A stretch of DNA of 64,000 nucleotides from Bog-756 sp963718405 (GTDB lineage Bacteria; Actinomycetota; Acidimicrobiia; Acidimicrobiales; RAAP-2), in NCBI GenBank assembly GCA_963718405.1, contig CAVQYZ010000004.1:485954-549953 (forward strand), given 5' to 3'. This document shows positions 9,017 to 18,116 of this stretch, in pieces (positions within the stretch are counted from its first letter, which is position 1; each line of letters begins with the position of its first letter). The position numbers and the translations under genes are program-made. Under the pieces are notes generated by a model. That model did no database searches. It saw only the letters and a list, made by a program, of their open reading frames with translations, and was not told the DNA's origin.

Positions 9017-10147
9017 TTAGTGGGTCAGCACGGTGACGCAGGCGTTGGCGCCGCGCCCGATGACGTGGGCCAACCCGACCCGGGCGCCGTCCACCTGTCG
9101 GGCGCCGGCCGTGCCCCTCAGTTGACGGACGATCTCCACCACCTGGCCGAGGGCCGAAGCGCCCAGCGGCTCGCCTTTGGACAGGAGCCCACCGGACGGA
9201 TTGACCGGCAGCTTCCCTCCGATCAGGGCGTCGCCATCGGCCAGGATCTTGGCCTGGCCACCCGGAGGGCACAGGCCGAGCTCGGCCCAGGCCAGCAACT
9301 CCCGGGCCGCATCGGTGTCCTGGCACTCGACGACGTCGACGTCGTCGGGGCCCACTCCGGCCTGGGCGTAGGCGTCGTCAGCGGCCAGGGTCGTCGGCGG
9401 GGTGATGGCGGCATCGTCGATGCCGCACAGGGGTGAGTCCTCGCCGAGCACGTTGCCGGGCAGGTGGGAACGCAGGGAGATGCCGGCCACCCGCACGCCG
9501 CCGCCTCCCTCGCCGCTCTCGAGGACGACGGCCGCGCCTCCCTCGTTGGGGGAGCACAGCATGAACAAGGTGAGCGGCGGGCAGATCATCCGGGCGGCCA
9601 GCACTTCGTCGGCGGTGACCGCCTTGCGGAACATGGCGTCGGGGTTGTCGACCCCGTGCCGGCGGTTCTTGACCACCACCTGGGCCAGATGATCGACGGT
9701 GAGTCCCGTCTCCATCAACAGTCGCTGGGCCCGGAGGGCGAAGTAGGCCGGAGCCGGCGTGAGGCCGGCCGCCTCCTGCCACGGGGCGAAGAACGAGGAG
9801 CGGATGATGCCCTTGGGCATCTTCTCGACGCCGAAGACCAGGACCCGTCGGTGCTGTCCGGACGCTATGGAGGCCGCAGCCAACTGGAGGGCGGCGCCGC
9901 CGGACGCGCAGCCGGCCTCGACGTCGTAGATGGGGATGCCGGTGCCGGCCAGAGCACCCAGTACGCGGTGTCCGGCGGCGATCCCCCCATAGGCCGTGCC
10001 GCAGAACGCCGCCTGCACGTCCCGGGCCCCGATGCCGGCCTCGGCCAGGGCGGCCCGCACGGCCACCACGCCCATGTCGGTCCCGGTCGACCCTTCGAAG
10101 CGACCGAACGGGTGCAGCCCGACCCCGGTGATGCGGACGTCGGTCAT
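9017..10147 (-). CDS. Thiolase family protein (acetyl-CoA acetyltransferase/SCP2-thiolase type)
   Basis: 376 aa. The nucleophilic cysteine is present at residue 80 (VEAGCASGG), along with VNPSGGLLSKGEPLGAS and the C-terminal GRGANACVTVL, which carries the second cysteine. Such proteins cleave or condense beta-ketoacyl-CoA and are used for fatty acid or steroid side-chain breakdown. The ATG at 10147 overlaps the stop of the upstream DUF35 gene (ATGA), so the proteins are made together and probably form a complex, as known for thiolase-DUF35 pairs. The cytoplasmic role in beta-oxidation is inferred from family; the substrate is unknown. Confidence 0.85.
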   Translation of the reverse strand: MTDVRITGVGLHPFGRFEGSTGTDMGVVAVRAALAEAGIGARDVQAAFCGTAYGGIAAGHRVLGALAGTGIPIYDVEAGCASGGAALQLAAASIASGQHRRVLVFGVEKMPKGIIRSSFFAPWQEAAGLTPAPAYFALRAQRLLMETGLTVDHLAQVVVKNRRHGVDNPDAMFRKAVTADEVLAARMICPPLTLFMLCSPNEGGAAVVLESGEGGGGVRVAGISLRSHLPGNVLGEDSPLCGIDDAAITPPTTLAADDAYAQAGVGPDDVDVVECQDTDAARELLAWAELGLCPPGGQAKILADGDALIGGKLPVNPSGGLLSKGEPLGASALGQVVEIVRQLRGTAGARQVDGARVGLAHVIGRGANACVTVLTH

Positions 10148-10533
10148 GGGCGGAACACCCAGGTAGCGACGGGCTCCCCGTCAGGCCCGGGCACCTCTTC
10201 GGCCTCCAGGTGCACACGCACGCCGGGGACCAGACCCTCGCCGTCCAGGCGGGTGACGATCCGCAGCAGGGGGGTCCCGTCCAACTCGACGATCCCGAAC
10301 CCGTAGGGGACCCGCCCGGTGTACCCGGGAGGCGCCACGTTGACCGCCGTGTGCAGCCACACCGTTCCCTCCCGCTCCAGGTCGATCGGCTGGACGTCGT
10401 CGGCGCCGGTGAACGGGCAGACCGGGGAGGGCGGGAAGTGCCGGAGCCCACTGGTGGCCGACCATCCCCCCAGCAGTGTGGGGCCCGCCTGGTCGATGCG
10501 CAGGGCCAAGGGATCGATCGGCCGCAGCGCCAC
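10144..10533 (-). CDS. DUF35 OB-fold acyl-CoA-associated protein
   Basis: 129 aa from GTG 10533. It contains an OB-fold segment (GTVWLHTAVNVAPPGYTG, VPYGFGIVELDGTPLL, VHLEAEEVPG, VATWVFRP) typical of the DUF35 C-terminal domain. The usual N-terminal rubredoxin-like zinc ribbon lacks its CxxC pairs here; only one Cys is seen, in PVCPFTGAD. DUF35 proteins pair with thiolase-fold enzymes in CoA thioester metabolism. Its stop overlaps the thiolase start by 4 nt. Confidence 0.75.
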   Translation of the reverse strand: MALRPIDPLALRIDQAGPTLLGGWSATSGLRHFPPSPVCPFTGADDVQPIDLEREGTVWLHTAVNVAPPGYTGRVPYGFGIVELDGTPLLRIVTRLDGEGLVPGVRVHLEAEEVPGPDGEPVATWVFRP

Positions 10534-10617
10534 GCGTGGACTATGGCACAAGGGCCCACCGCACGTCACGTCGACGGACGGGGCTCTGTTACGGCCGCTG
10601 GTCCCAGCGCCTGAGCC

Positions 10618-11208
10618 ATGATGACGTGGTGGCCAACGGCGCAACATGGACCAGCAGGCAACGTGGTGGCCAGTATCCGCTGGCTCGGCGGGCACGTGGT
10701 GAACCGGTGGTGGGACCTGGAGCTGACCCGCCCCCGCGAGACCGTGATGGGCGAGGTCACCGAGAGTCTGCAGCGCACGTTCCCCTCTCCCCGCGGGGAC
10801 CCGGTGTTCGAAGGGGCCGTCGGGCAGTCGGATCCGGTCCGGCTACGGGTCCGGGTCTTCCCCCACGGAGCCAGGGTGGGACTGATGAGGGCGACCACCC
10901 GAGAGCGGCCCATCAAGCCCACGCTGGCGGGAACCCTCTCCCACCAGGGTTCAGCCAGCACCCTGGCCTACACCGTCACGTCGCGGACCGGGTCGGTGGT
11001 GGCACTGTTCTCGGCGGTGGCGGCCGTGGTCCTGCTCATGGCGGCCCTGGTGTCGGGAGGGGTGACGGCGTGGGTGTGCCTGGGGTGGGCCATCGCCGCC
11101 GGCGGGGCGTTCGCCAGCTACGTGGCCGGAGTGCCCAACGCCGAAGAGGAGGAGCGACTGTTGAGGGAGTGGGTCAGCGAGCTGTTCGGTCGTGACCCCT
11201 CGGGGTGA
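10618..11208 (+). CDS. Hypothetical membrane protein with two helices
   Basis: 196 aa if started at ATG 10618. The first 120 residues are soluble and contain no family motif I recognise. Two adjacent transmembrane helices follow (VVALFSAVAAVVLLMAALVSG and TAWVCLGWAIAAGGAFASYVA), then a short acidic tail. No clear ribosome site is visible, so a start at GTG 10663 is also possible. It is divergent from the DUF35-thiolase operon. Function unknown. Confidence 0.6.
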   Translation: MMTWWPTAQHGPAGNVVASIRWLGGHVVNRWWDLELTRPRETVMGEVTESLQRTFPSPRGDPVFEGAVGQSDPVRLRVRVFPHGARVGLMRATTRERPIKPTLAGTLSHQGSASTLAYTVTSRTGSVVALFSAVAAVVLLMAALVSGGVTAWVCLGWAIAAGGAFASYVAGVPNAEEEERLLREWVSELFGRDPSG

Positions 11209-11295
11209 CCCCCCGGTCCTCTGGCTCCTCGGACATCCGATTGATAGCGTGCCCAGCCCGAACCGGAACCCCAACCCTACGCTCGAGGAGTGGTC

Positions 11296-12265
11296 ATGGT
11301 CGACGTGGTGCGCACTCCCGATGAGCGGTTCGTAGACCTCCCGGGGTACGCCTTCGAGCCCCACTACGCCATGGTCACGGCCCGGGGCCTGCCCCCGGTG
11401 CGCATGCACTACGTCGAGGCCGGACCGCCCGACGGCGAGGTGGTCCTGCTGCTCCACGGCCAACCGACCTGGTCCTACCTCTACCGCACGGTCATTCCGG
11501 TGTTGACGGCAGCAGGGTTGCGGATCATCGCCCCGGACCACATCGGATTCGGGCGGTCCGACAAATGGACCGAGCCCACGGCATACACCCTGAGCCGGCA
11601 TGTGCAGTGGCTGGGCAGCCTGATCGCCGGGCTGGACCTCACCGGTGTCACGCTCGTGGCTCAAGACTGGGGCGGGCCGATCGGGCTGAGTGCACTGGCC
11701 GCCGACCCGGGCCGGTTCGCCCGGGTGGTGGCGGCCAATACCGTCCTGCACACCGCCGACCCCGCGCTGGCCGGTCGGCTGACGTGGGCCAACCACGGGC
11801 TCGACGACGGTCGGGTGGTACTGCAGGAGGCGCTGGTCGACTACCTCCTCTACTACGTGCGGGCGTCCGATATCGAGGCCAGCTTCTTCGTGGAGGCGGT
11901 GGCCGGCCCGCTGGCGCCCGGGGTGGCGCAGGCCTATGACGCGCCGTTTCCCGACCACACCTACCAGGCGGGGTTGCGACAGTTGACCGCACTCCTGCCG
12001 TTTACCCGGAACGATCCGGGTGCCGCCATCGGCCGGTCCACCATGTCGGCCCTGGCCCACTTCGACCGCCCGTTCCTCACCGCCTACTCGGACGGGGACC
12101 CGGCCACGGCCGGATGGGAGTCGGTCTTCTGCGAACCAGGTGCCCGGAGCGCGGGGGCAGTCCCACGTGCAGATCACCGGGGCCGGCCACTTCCTTCAGG
12201 AGCAGAAGGGCGAGGAGTTGGGTCGGGTCATCGTCGATTTCGTCTCGGCCAACCCGGCCCGCTGA
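11296..12265 (+). CDS. Haloalkane dehalogenase, DhlA-like (subfamily I), frameshifted
   Basis: 322 aa after removal of one extra base near 12130. ATG 11296 follows GAGGAG by 5 nt. The N-terminus (VVRTPDERFVDLPGY) and HGQPTWSYLYR (oxyanion region), VAQDWGGPIG (nucleophilic Asp and halide-binding Trp), AYDAPFPDHTYQAG (cap) and GAGHFLQE (catalytic His) follow Xanthobacter DhlA closely. The acid is probably the Asp in AYSDGDPAT. The enzyme hydrolyses a carbon-halogen bond to an alcohol plus halide in the cytoplasm. The residue after HG is Gln where DhlA has Glu and many relatives have Asn. Epoxide hydrolase is the main alternative, but the DhlA-like cap argues against it. Confidence 0.8.
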
Positions 12266-12366
12266 CCGCCGCTCCGGGCCCTGGCCGGGCCCGGCGGCAT
12301 GGCGGCGCGTCGGGGGCGACGGACCTGGACGGTTAACCTCGTGGCAGGCCGAAAGGGAATCCATAC

Positions 12367-12807
12367 GTGTCGCAGCTGTCGCATCAAGCCTGGATCAGGG
12401 TGGTCTTCGCCCTGGTGGGACTGTTCGGGGTGGCCTTCGCCATCTCCGGCGTCCTGCTGGTCCTGCCTCCACCTGCAGTAGGCGGGACCTGTGGACCGGG
12501 CACGGCGTCCGAGGCTCCGATCGTGGCCTTACTCGACCCGGTGTCGATCGGGGCCGGTGCCCAACCGCCGACCACGGACACCGCCGACCACCGGGCGTGG
12601 GCCGAGTTCGTCAGTGAGTGTCAGTCATCAGCCGACAACCGGGGCCTGGCCTCCTTGGCCATCCTGGTTGTTTCGATAGCCGTGGCTATCGGGGGGCCGA
12701 TGGTGGTGCTGAGAAGGAAGCGCAAGCCCGCCCAACCGGCCCTGCCCGCCCAGCCGGCCCAGTCCGCTCTGCCCCCCGCTCCCCTCGGAGGCGACTGGCG
12801 GGTCTGA
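12367..12807 (+). CDS. Hypothetical two-helix membrane protein with Pro/Ala tail
   Basis: 146 aa from GTG 12367. One transmembrane helix near residues 10-33 (VVFALVGLFGVAFAISGVLL), an extracytoplasmic loop with two cysteines (GGTCGPG and SECQSS), a second helix near 93-115, then basic residues and a Pro/Ala/Gln-rich tail (PAQPALPAQPAQSALPP). No known domain was recognised. The two loop cysteines may form a disulfide. Confidence 0.6.
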   Translation: MSQLSHQAWIRVVFALVGLFGVAFAISGVLLVLPPPAVGGTCGPGTASEAPIVALLDPVSIGAGAQPPTTDTADHRAWAEFVSECQSSADNRGLASLAILVVSIAVAIGGPMVVLRRKRKPAQPALPAQPAQSALPPAPLGGDWRV

Positions 12808-12833
12808 GCGACGGCGGGTTCGAGAGCTGCAGG

Positions 12834-12900
12834 TTCTGGGACAGCGCCGGTTCCGGGACAGCGCCGGTTCAGGGACCGCGCCGGTTCAGGGACCGGGAGG
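12834..12900. repeat. Four tandem copies of a 17-bp unit
   Basis: Units start at 12834, 12851, 12868 and 12885 with consensus TTCMGGGACMGCGCCGG; the fourth diverges at its 3' end. The last copy overlaps the stop codon of the aldo/keto reductase on the minus strand. It lies between two convergent genes. Confidence 0.85.
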
Positions 12901-13813
12901 AGCCAGGTCGTCGACCTCGGCCCTCTCCTCCGCCGACAGCACCCACGCTCCGGCCGAGGCGTTGGCCCGCACCTGTTCGACCGTGGTGGCGCCGGCGATC
13001 ACCGAGGCCACCAGGTCATTGGCCGCCAGCCAGGCAAAGGCCAGATCGAGCAGGCTGTGACCCCGCTCGACGGCCCAGGCCCCCAGGGCTTCGATGAGGT
13101 CGAAATTGCGGTCGGTCAGCATGCCCGAAGCCCGGTCGCCCCACCGCTGCAGACGGGTTCCCTCGGGCGGCGCCTCACCTTTGGTGTACTTCCCGCTCAG
13201 CAGTCCGCTGGCCAGCGGGAAGTACGGAAGATAGGCCACGCCCAGTCGTCGGCACTCGGGCAGCACCTCGCCCTCGTCGTCCCGGTGCACCAGGCTGTAC
13301 TGGTTCTGAACGCTCACGAACCGGGCTGCACCCGGAGCCACCGCTGGCTTCGGCCTGGCGGAGCTGTTCGGCGGAGAAGTTCGAACACCCGATCTCTAGG
13401 ACCTTTCCTTGTCGGACCAGGTCATCGAGAGCACCGAGGGTGTCGGCGATCGGCGTCTGGGGATCCGGCCGGTGCAGCTGGTAGAGATCGACCCGGTCGG
13501 TGCCCAGCCGGCGCAGCGTGCGTTCGATGGCCTGGGCCACGTAGGCGGGCGCTGCTCCGCCGGTACCGTCGGGGCCCACCGGGCTCCCGAACTTGGTCCC
13601 GATGACCACCTCATCGCGGTGGCGGCCCAAAGCCTGCCCCAACCGCTCCTCACTGTCGCCGTACGAGTCGGAGGTGTCGAAGAAGTTGATGCCGGAGTCG
13701 AGGGCCGCCTCCACCACCGGCGGCACCTGGTCCTCGGTCATGGCCATCCCGAAGTTGTTGGTGCCGAGCCCTACGACCGAAACCTCGAGAGTCCCGATCC
13801 GTCGTGTGTCCAT
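12886..13813 (-). CDS. Aldo/keto reductase, frameshifted
   Basis: 308 aa after removing one extra G near 13340. It starts MDTRRIGTLEVSVVGLGTNN. Catalytic residues: Asp in FFDTSDSYGDSE, Tyr of SYG, Lys in VVIGTKFGS and His in DLYQLHRPDP. The NADPH-binding C-terminal segment includes SVIAGATTVEQVRANA. It reduces aldehydes or ketones in the cytoplasm with NADPH; length and motifs match the YajO/Tas-like group. The reading frame extends upstream of ATG 13813 to 13987, but that part has no conserved sequence. Confidence 0.85.
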
Positions 13814-14178
13814 GCGGCCAGTTTTATCACGGCCGCTTTGCCCCGACCCGTGAGCGAGCCGTGCTGACGGCGCGCTCAGGAGGCCGTCCACCACGAAGTT
13901 CCCGGTGTTCTCGACGCCGGCTTTCACCGTGATCCTGACCGGCGGGGAGATCGACTGGTTCAGGCTGGGTACCTCGCCGAACTCCATGGTGGACCTGGTG
14001 GCCCGCCGTTCCCCCTACCGGTCGTTGGCATGGTGCCCGACGCGGGTGGCGGCCGGCGGTGCTGGCGTGCGGTGCGACTGGCCCGGCCACGCGAGGGTCG
14101 TCGTGTGACCGGCCCCGCCGCGGCCGGGGCGCGCCGTTGAGCGGACCAGGGCCGGATCCAGCTTTCCGAGGAAGGCAG
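13814..14178. other. Gap of 365 bp without a supported gene
   Basis: No frame carries a family motif or a good ribosome site. The last 20 bp supply GAGGAAGGCAG, the ribosome site of the ion channel. The region holds the promoters of two divergent genes. Confidence 0.5.
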
Positions 14179-14724
14179 ATGGTACCTTCGACCATCCAGG
14201 ATCTGAGCACATTCGAACGGTCCCACCTGGTGCAGTCGGCGCTCCGAGCGGTCGTGACGGCCGGCGCTTTGTTGGTGCTCTATTTCATCGTCCCCATCGA
14301 GAACCACCCCCACGAATCGGTGATCCTCCGGGTGAGCCTGGCCCTGGCCCTGTTCGTGGCGGTACTGGTCAACGAGATCCGCCTCATCACGCTCCACGAC
14401 CGGCCCATGCTGAGAGCGGGAGTGGCCATGGCCACAGTCATCCCACTGTTCCTGGTCCTGTTCGCCTGGATCTATCTGAGCCTGTCCCACTCGGACCCGG
14501 CCGCCTTCGGGGGGCAGCTCGACCGCGTCGAATCCCTCTACTTCACCGTGACGGTGTTCTCCACCGTGGGCTTTGGGGACATCGCGCCACGGACCGATCC
14601 GGCCCGGTTGGTGGTGACGGTACAGATGCTCAGCGACCTGGCCGTGTTCGCCATCGTGATCCGGCTGATCCTCGGGGCGGCCTCGCGGGTGATCGACCGG
14701 CGCACTGTCACCGGGGACACCTGA
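14179..14724 (+). CDS. Ion channel family protein (potassium-channel pore)
   Basis: 181 aa from ATG 14179, which follows GAGGAAGGCAG. Three hydrophobic helices (about residues 15-37, 47-69 and 80-104), then a pore loop with the selectivity filter TVGFGD in SLYFTVTVFSTVGFGDIAP, and a final helix (TVQMLSDLAVFAIVIRLIL). There is no RCK/TrkA-N domain, so this is a simple pore unit expected to work as a tetramer in the cytoplasmic membrane. Helices 1-3 resemble small actinobacterial two-pore-domain-like proteins. Gating is unknown. Confidence 0.85.
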   Translation: MVPSTIQDLSTFERSHLVQSALRAVVTAGALLVLYFIVPIENHPHESVILRVSLALALFVAVLVNEIRLITLHDRPMLRAGVAMATVIPLFLVLFAWIYLSLSHSDPAAFGGQLDRVESLYFTVTVFSTVGFGDIAPRTDPARLVVTVQMLSDLAVFAIVIRLILGAASRVIDRRTVTGDT

Positions 14725-14842
14725 CCGACTCCCATGGGCCCGGCCCCGGGCTGGCGTCCGAGGCGTGAAGGGTACGCCACGGAGGAACGGGGCCATATAG
14801 CAATGGCTGGCCAGCTCAGCCCGAGAGAGCCAGGAGAGTGAC

Positions 14843-15703
14843 ATGACCGATCCGTCTGCGACCCCTTCCGCCCCACCGACCACCGTCCCACCGTCCGTGG
14901 CGGCCACCACCGCGGCGGACCCGCAGCTGGCGGCCACCCTGATCAGCAACCACTATCTGATCCGGTTCGGGGAGGACACCCTCAAGCATCGGCCCCTGTG
15001 GGTCCGGGTGATCATCGAGTTCGTGGGCACCTTCTTTCTGGTGACCGTGGCGGCCGGAGCCGGGGTCATCAACCACTACGCCGGGGGAGGCCCGATCAGC
15101 CGGACCGCGGCCGTGATCGCGCCCGGAGCGCTGGTGATGGCCCTGATCTACGCCCTCGGGCCGCTGTCCGGGCTCCACATCAATCCGGCCGTCACCATGG
15201 CGTTCACAGCGCGGGGCGTGTTCAAGATGGGCTGGGTGGTCCCTTACGTGCTGGCACAGATGGCCGGGGCCATCAGCGCCGCACTCTTCCTGCAGGGCAT
15301 GTACGGCCATGTCTCGTCGGGGGGGAACTATCCCATCGCCAGGCCCGGAGGGGAGTGGCGATCCCTGGTCATGGAGATCGTCCTCACCGCCATCCTTGTG
15401 ACTGTCATCTTGAACACCGCCACCGGCTACCGGAGCATCGGGCATAACGCAGCCCTGGCCGTCGGGAGCACCGTGGCCCTGCTTGGCCTGTTCGCCAGCC
15501 CGATCAGCGGAGCGTCCATGAACCCGGCCCGTACCCTGGGACCGGACATCGTCGCTCTCGATTTCAAGGGCTGGTGGATCTACGTGCTGGGGCCGATCGT
15601 GGGAGCGGCCATAGCGGTGGTTCTCATCGGCCTGGTTCGGGCCCAGCCCAACGCCGATGAACGCGAAGCCGCCGAAGGCGGATTGCTTCCCATCGAACGT
15701 TAG
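14843..15703 (+). CDS. Aquaporin / MIP family channel
   Basis: 286 aa from ATG 14843 behind CCAGGAGAG. The first 45 residues are a Pro/Thr/Ala-rich cytoplasmic head. Six transmembrane helices follow, with the two half-helix motifs LHINPAVTMAF and ASMNPARTLGPD. The second loop SGASMNPARTLGP with Arg is water-channel-like. It conducts water or small neutral solutes across the cytoplasmic membrane; glycerol transport is less likely because the loop after the second NPA lacks the extra Asp of glycerol facilitators. It is 118 bp downstream of the ion channel on the same strand. Confidence 0.9.
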   Translation: MTDPSATPSAPPTTVPPSVAATTAADPQLAATLISNHYLIRFGEDTLKHRPLWVRVIIEFVGTFFLVTVAAGAGVINHYAGGGPISRTAAVIAPGALVMALIYALGPLSGLHINPAVTMAFTARGVFKMGWVVPYVLAQMAGAISAALFLQGMYGHVSSGGNYPIARPGGEWRSLVMEIVLTAILVTVILNTATGYRSIGHNAALAVGSTVALLGLFASPISGASMNPARTLGPDIVALDFKGWWIYVLGPIVGAAIAVVLIGLVRAQPNADEREAAEGGLLPIER

Positions 15704-15749
15704 ATGCCAACCAGGGCCAACTCATCCCGGTCGGGCCGACCTACTCCGG

Positions 15750-16172
15750 TCAGCTGGCCTTCCGGTGCCAGCGGGAGCGGATCCCGTGATGCCCCGGCTC
15801 TTCGGAGACCACAACGGGAGTGGGATCCGGAACTGCCGTGGCCGCCACCCGGCACGGCTCGCACACCCGGGTGCCGTTGACCAGGCGGGTTACCCGTACC
15901 AGGCCGCACGACTGGCACTTACGACCCAGGTAGACCTCGGCGGGGGCCGGCGTGAGCGACTCCGCCATGGTCTGGAGCCGCTCCTGTACATCGTCCCGCA
16001 GCAGGAACTCACCGGACTCTGCTCGGTAGATCAGTTCCCAGGCCAGGAGCTGATGGATCAGAGGGGCCAGGCGGTCCAGACGCATCGGGTCGCTGCCGGT
16101 CCGGATCGTGACCGGGAGGGTGGCGGGATGCGCCAGTTCGCCGGTCGGGGTAATGGCATTCACGTGTGTCAC
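15750..16172 (-). CDS. Hypothetical protein with four-cysteine zinc-ribbon motif
   Basis: 140 aa from GTG 16172, chosen because AGGAGG stands just upstream; the open frame extends to 16232. The C-terminal half has RKCQSCGLVRVTRLVNG and TRVCEPCRVA, a C-x2-C-x15-C-x2-C pattern expected to bind zinc. The N-terminal half is predicted helical (RLDRLAPLIHQLLAWELIYR). Not assigned to a family. DNA- or protein-binding is plausible. Confidence 0.65.
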   Translation of the reverse strand: MTHVNAITPTGELAHPATLPVTIRTGSDPMRLDRLAPLIHQLLAWELIYRAESGEFLLRDDVQERLQTMAESLTPAPAEVYLGRKCQSCGLVRVTRLVNGTRVCEPCRVAATAVPDPTPVVVSEEPGHHGIRSRWHRKAS

Positions 16173-16453
16173 CGAGCCTCCTCTTTTGGTCCTACCACCG
16201 ACGTTCCGCTCTCTTCCCGCTCTCTCCGCCATGCTTGGTTCTTCGGGTACTCGCCGGCACTCGTAATCATACTCACGTGACCTGCGTTTTGGAGTCGCGA
16301 TCAGGAAGAAAATTCTTCGGATGCAACCACACTTCCGATGTCGTGCCGGTGGCTTCCGGCCTCACCTCCGGGACGGGGTTCTCAGCCGAAGGAGCGGGTG
16401 CGATCTCCGGTGCCGACACTCGGCGCGGTATGGACCGGCCCGACCCTCCGGGA

Positions 16454-17458
16454 TCACCACGGGTTGATCAGTACGGCGGCCCCGTTGACCCGCCCGTGGG
16501 ACAGGTCGGCCAGGGCCCGATCGGCCCGGTCCATGTCATAAGGCGTGGTGGTCACCCGGACTCCGACTCGGGCGGCGTCGGCCAAGAACTCGTCCCCGTC
16601 GTGCCGGGTATTGGCGGTCACGCTGCACAGGGTGCGCTCTTCGAAGAGGTGACGCTCGTAGTTCAGGACCGGAATGTCGCTCAGGTAGATGCCGGCGATG
16701 GCCAGGGTGCCGCCGCGGTCGAGGGCCTCCAGGGCCGGAAGGACCAGCGTCCCCACCGGAGCGAAGAGGATGGCGGCGTCCAGCGGCTCGGGTGGGGGGT
16801 CGTCGGCACCGCCCACACTGGCTGCACCCAGGGCCAGCGCCAGTTGGCGGGCCTCGGCTCCCCGGGTCATGACGTGGACCCGGGCTCCCTCGGCCATGGC
16901 GATCTGGGCGGTCAGGTGTGCGGACCCACCGAAGCCGTAGATCCCGAGTCGCCCGCCGGCCGGCAGGCGGGACCGGCGCAGCGCCCGGTAGCCGATGATC
17001 CCGGCGCACAGCAGCGGGGCAGCCTCCTCGTCACCGAAGCCGTCGGGAATCGGGTAGCCGTACCGTTCGTCGACCACCACGTACTCCGCGTAGCCTCCGT
17101 CGAGGTCCCAGCCGGTGAAGGCCGGAGCCACGCAGAGGTTCTCCTGACCGGTGCGGCAGAACCGGCACACCCCACAGGTGTGGGCCAGCCACGGCACCCC
17201 GACCCGGTCCCCTGGCCGGAACCGGCTGCACTCTGGACCAACAGCATCGACCTCGCCGACCACCTCGTGACCCGGGACGACCAGGGGGCGGCGGGGAGCC
17301 AGGTCACCCTCGGCCAGGTGCAGGTCGGTCCGACAGACCCCACAGACCCGTACGTGGATGCGGACCTGGCCCGGACCGGGCTCGGGCGCGGCCCGATCGA
17401 TCCGGCGGAGAGGCCCGCTGTCGATGGGCCCCGGCCGGTCCACCGCCCAGGCTCTCAT
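16454..17458 (-). CDS. Zinc-dependent alcohol dehydrogenase
   Basis: 334 aa medium-chain dehydrogenase from ATG 17458. The catalytic zinc ligands appear in VCGVCRTDLH and VPGHEVVG. The structural zinc site is CGVCRFCRTGQENLC. The nucleotide-binding fold starts at LGIYGFGGSAHLTAQIA. It oxidises alcohols or reduces aldehydes with NAD(P)(H). The pattern is close to the AdhA group of mycobacteria. It starts 11 bp after the universal stress protein gene and probably shares its mRNA, suggesting use under stress or low oxygen. Confidence 0.9.
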   Translation of the reverse strand: MRAWAVDRPGPIDSGPLRRIDRAAPEPGPGQVRIHVRVCGVCRTDLHLAEGDLAPRRPLVVPGHEVVGEVDAVGPECSRFRPGDRVGVPWLAHTCGVCRFCRTGQENLCVAPAFTGWDLDGGYAEYVVVDERYGYPIPDGFGDEEAAPLLCAGIIGYRALRRSRLPAGGRLGIYGFGGSAHLTAQIAMAEGARVHVMTRGAEARQLALALGAASVGGADDPPPEPLDAAILFAPVGTLVLPALEALDRGGTLAIAGIYLSDIPVLNYERHLFEERTLCSVTANTRHDGDEFLADAARVGVRVTTTPYDMDRADRALADLSHGRVNGAAVLINPW

Positions 17459-17469
17459 GGCTGCGGGGC

Positions 17470-17916
17470 TCAGTCCCGGTCGCGGTAGACCAGGACCGGG
17501 CAGTGGGCGTTGGAGACGCAGTGCTCGCTGACTGAGCCCAGCAGCATGCCGCTGAACTCGCCGTGGCCACGGCTCCCGACCACCAGTAGCTCGGCCCCTT
17601 TCGACGCCTCCACCAGCACCGGGGCCGGGTGGCCCTCGATGACGGTCGCCTCGATGGCCAGACCCGGGTGGGACTTGCGGACCGGAGCGAGGGCCTGGTC
17701 CAACGCCGTTTCGCTGTCGTGCTCGGGGTCGTAGTCGGAGGGGATGGGCAGGGACCACCCGTAGCTGACGGGCCAGTCCCAGGTCATGATGACCTCGAGA
17801 ACAGCCCCGGTGAGCTCGGCCTGATGGGCGGCCCACTCGACGGCGACCAGTGAGGCGGGCGAACCGTCGAGGCCCACCACGATGCGGTGGGCTGATCCTG
17901 GTCCAGTGGTGGTCAT
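17470..17916 (-). CDS. Universal stress protein family
   Basis: 148 aa from ATG 17916 behind GGGAGAG. Single UspA domain with IVVGLDGSPASLVAVEWA at the N-terminus and the ATP-binding G-x2-G-x9-G-S motif in GSRGHGEFSGMLLGSVSEHC. Such proteins bind ATP and help survival under starvation or hypoxia. First gene of a two-gene unit with the alcohol dehydrogenase. Confidence 0.9.
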   Translation of the reverse strand: MTTTGPGSAHRIVVGLDGSPASLVAVEWAAHQAELTGAVLEVIMTWDWPVSYGWSLPIPSDYDPEHDSETALDQALAPVRKSHPGLAIEATVIEGHPAPVLVEASKGAELLVVGSRGHGEFSGMLLGSVSEHCVSNAHCPVLVYRDRD

Positions 17917-18116
17917 TGCTCTCTCCCTTGGGAAATTCGGTTCCGGTTGATCCGGGCCCATCCGCTACCTCGGCCCGGCAAGGTTGGGTACTGACACCAT
18001 CGAGGGTGGCACGGCCACGGTGGAGTGTGGCCACCGTGGAGTACAGCCCAATGGAAAAGGTACCGCCAACGGCCGGAGGACCGATCATGGACCGGCTCCT
18101 CCGGCCCGGGCCTTGG

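Noticed and set aside
13905..14108. 67-codon plus-strand frame
   Set aside because: No start signal, no family likeness, Arg/Pro composition typical of random GC-rich frames.
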